Source: Candidatus Delongbacteria bacterium (GTDB lineage Bacteria; UBA4055). Taken from it: a stretch of 22,356 bases of DNA. Under the pieces are notes generated by a model that had not been told where the DNA came from, did not search any database, and saw nothing but the letters and a program-made list of their open reading frames with translations. Below are positions 22,237-22,356 of the stretch, in pieces (position 1 is the stretch's first letter; every line of letters begins with the position of its first letter). Position numbers and translations under genes: made by a program. The DNA lies in contig DMTS01000201.1 of the NCBI GenBank assembly GCA_003477045.1, positions 973 through 23,328 of the forward strand. Reading direction: 5' to 3'.

Positions 22237-22356
22237 ATTTGGTAAGTACCATTTTCTTTGTCATCTTTAAGCCGTCAGCTTCAAGTGTATAGTAATAAAC
22301 TCCGGAATTATACTTGCTTCCGTCAAAGTCAACATTGTGTATTCCTGCGTTCATAG
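22235..22356 (-). CDS. C-terminus of a protein with a type IX secretion (Por) sorting domain, partial
   Basis: Only the last 39-40 codons are inside the window, and the 5' part lies beyond base 22356. The visible end (…AGIHNVDFDGSKYNSGVYYY, then TLEADGLKMTKKMVLTK) matches the type A T9SS C-terminal domain. That family has a beta strand with an SGVYYY-like block, a short turn and a final basic K(K)MVLxK. Such proteins cross the outer membrane through the T9SS and are released or anchored. The main body, and so its function (adhesin, enzyme or other), cannot be seen. It indicates that the organism has a T9SS. Confidence 0.88.
   Translation of the reverse strand, partial: MNAGIHNVDFDGSKYNSGVYYYTLEADGLKMTKKMVLTK

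Overview
The window is a low-GC, gene-dense bacterial chromosome segment with no phage, IS element or CRISPR array. It encodes an LPS-type LpxH hydrolase, a lipoprotein-anchored peptidoglycan amidase, a bTHX-like ribosomal protein and, at the right edge, the end of a protein with a type IX secretion sorting domain. Together these point to a Gram-negative member of the Fibrobacterota-Chlorobiota-Bacteroidota (FCB) assemblage, possibly one of its uncultured phyla. Both canonical-looking TTGNNN-17-TATATT promoters and frequent Shine-Dalgarno sequences are present, which is unlike typical Bacteroidota. Phylum placement is inference only.

Layout. 1-1323 is the 3' part of mutS2 (+). 1367-1723 is tmRNA (ssrA), ending in a terminator shared with the facing operon. 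8184-1766 (-) is a five-gene envelope operon: a 51-residue membrane protein, a lipoprotein amidase, cinA, lpxH and a class A PBP, with overlapping or nearly touching ends. 8252-10226 (+) is an aspartate-type aminotransferase coupled to an RlmB-type rRNA methyltransferase. Its stop codon interlocks with that of a convergent orphan FtsX/MacB-like permease (11479-10223, -). 11559-13900 (+) holds three separately promoted genes: a membrane protein with a C-terminal Cys4 motif, an MFS transporter and a bTHX-like protein with a histone-like tail. 15544-13950 (-) is an exported beta-rich protein coupled to rsgA. 15615-17654 (+) is a PlsC acyltransferase overlapping an ArsR regulator, then an orphan REC-PAS protein. 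19893-17660 (-) is holA-nrdR-comF. 20902-19911 (-) is a TetR regulator followed by two tiny paralogous ORFs. 21021-22204 (+) is gcvT, then a bidirectional terminator and the T9SS-sorted protein (-).

Most genes are housekeeping: ribosome rescue and biogenesis (ssrA, mutS2, rlmB, rsgA, bTHX), replication and dNTP control (holA, nrdR), and envelope synthesis (pbp, lpxH, amidase, plsC). The parts that look least described are the two SD-preceded micro-ORFs behind tetR, the tailed bTHX protein, a terminator-like hairpin in the plsC leader, and the small membrane protein heading the envelope operon. I found no clear large undescribed system such as a new defence or secretion locus.
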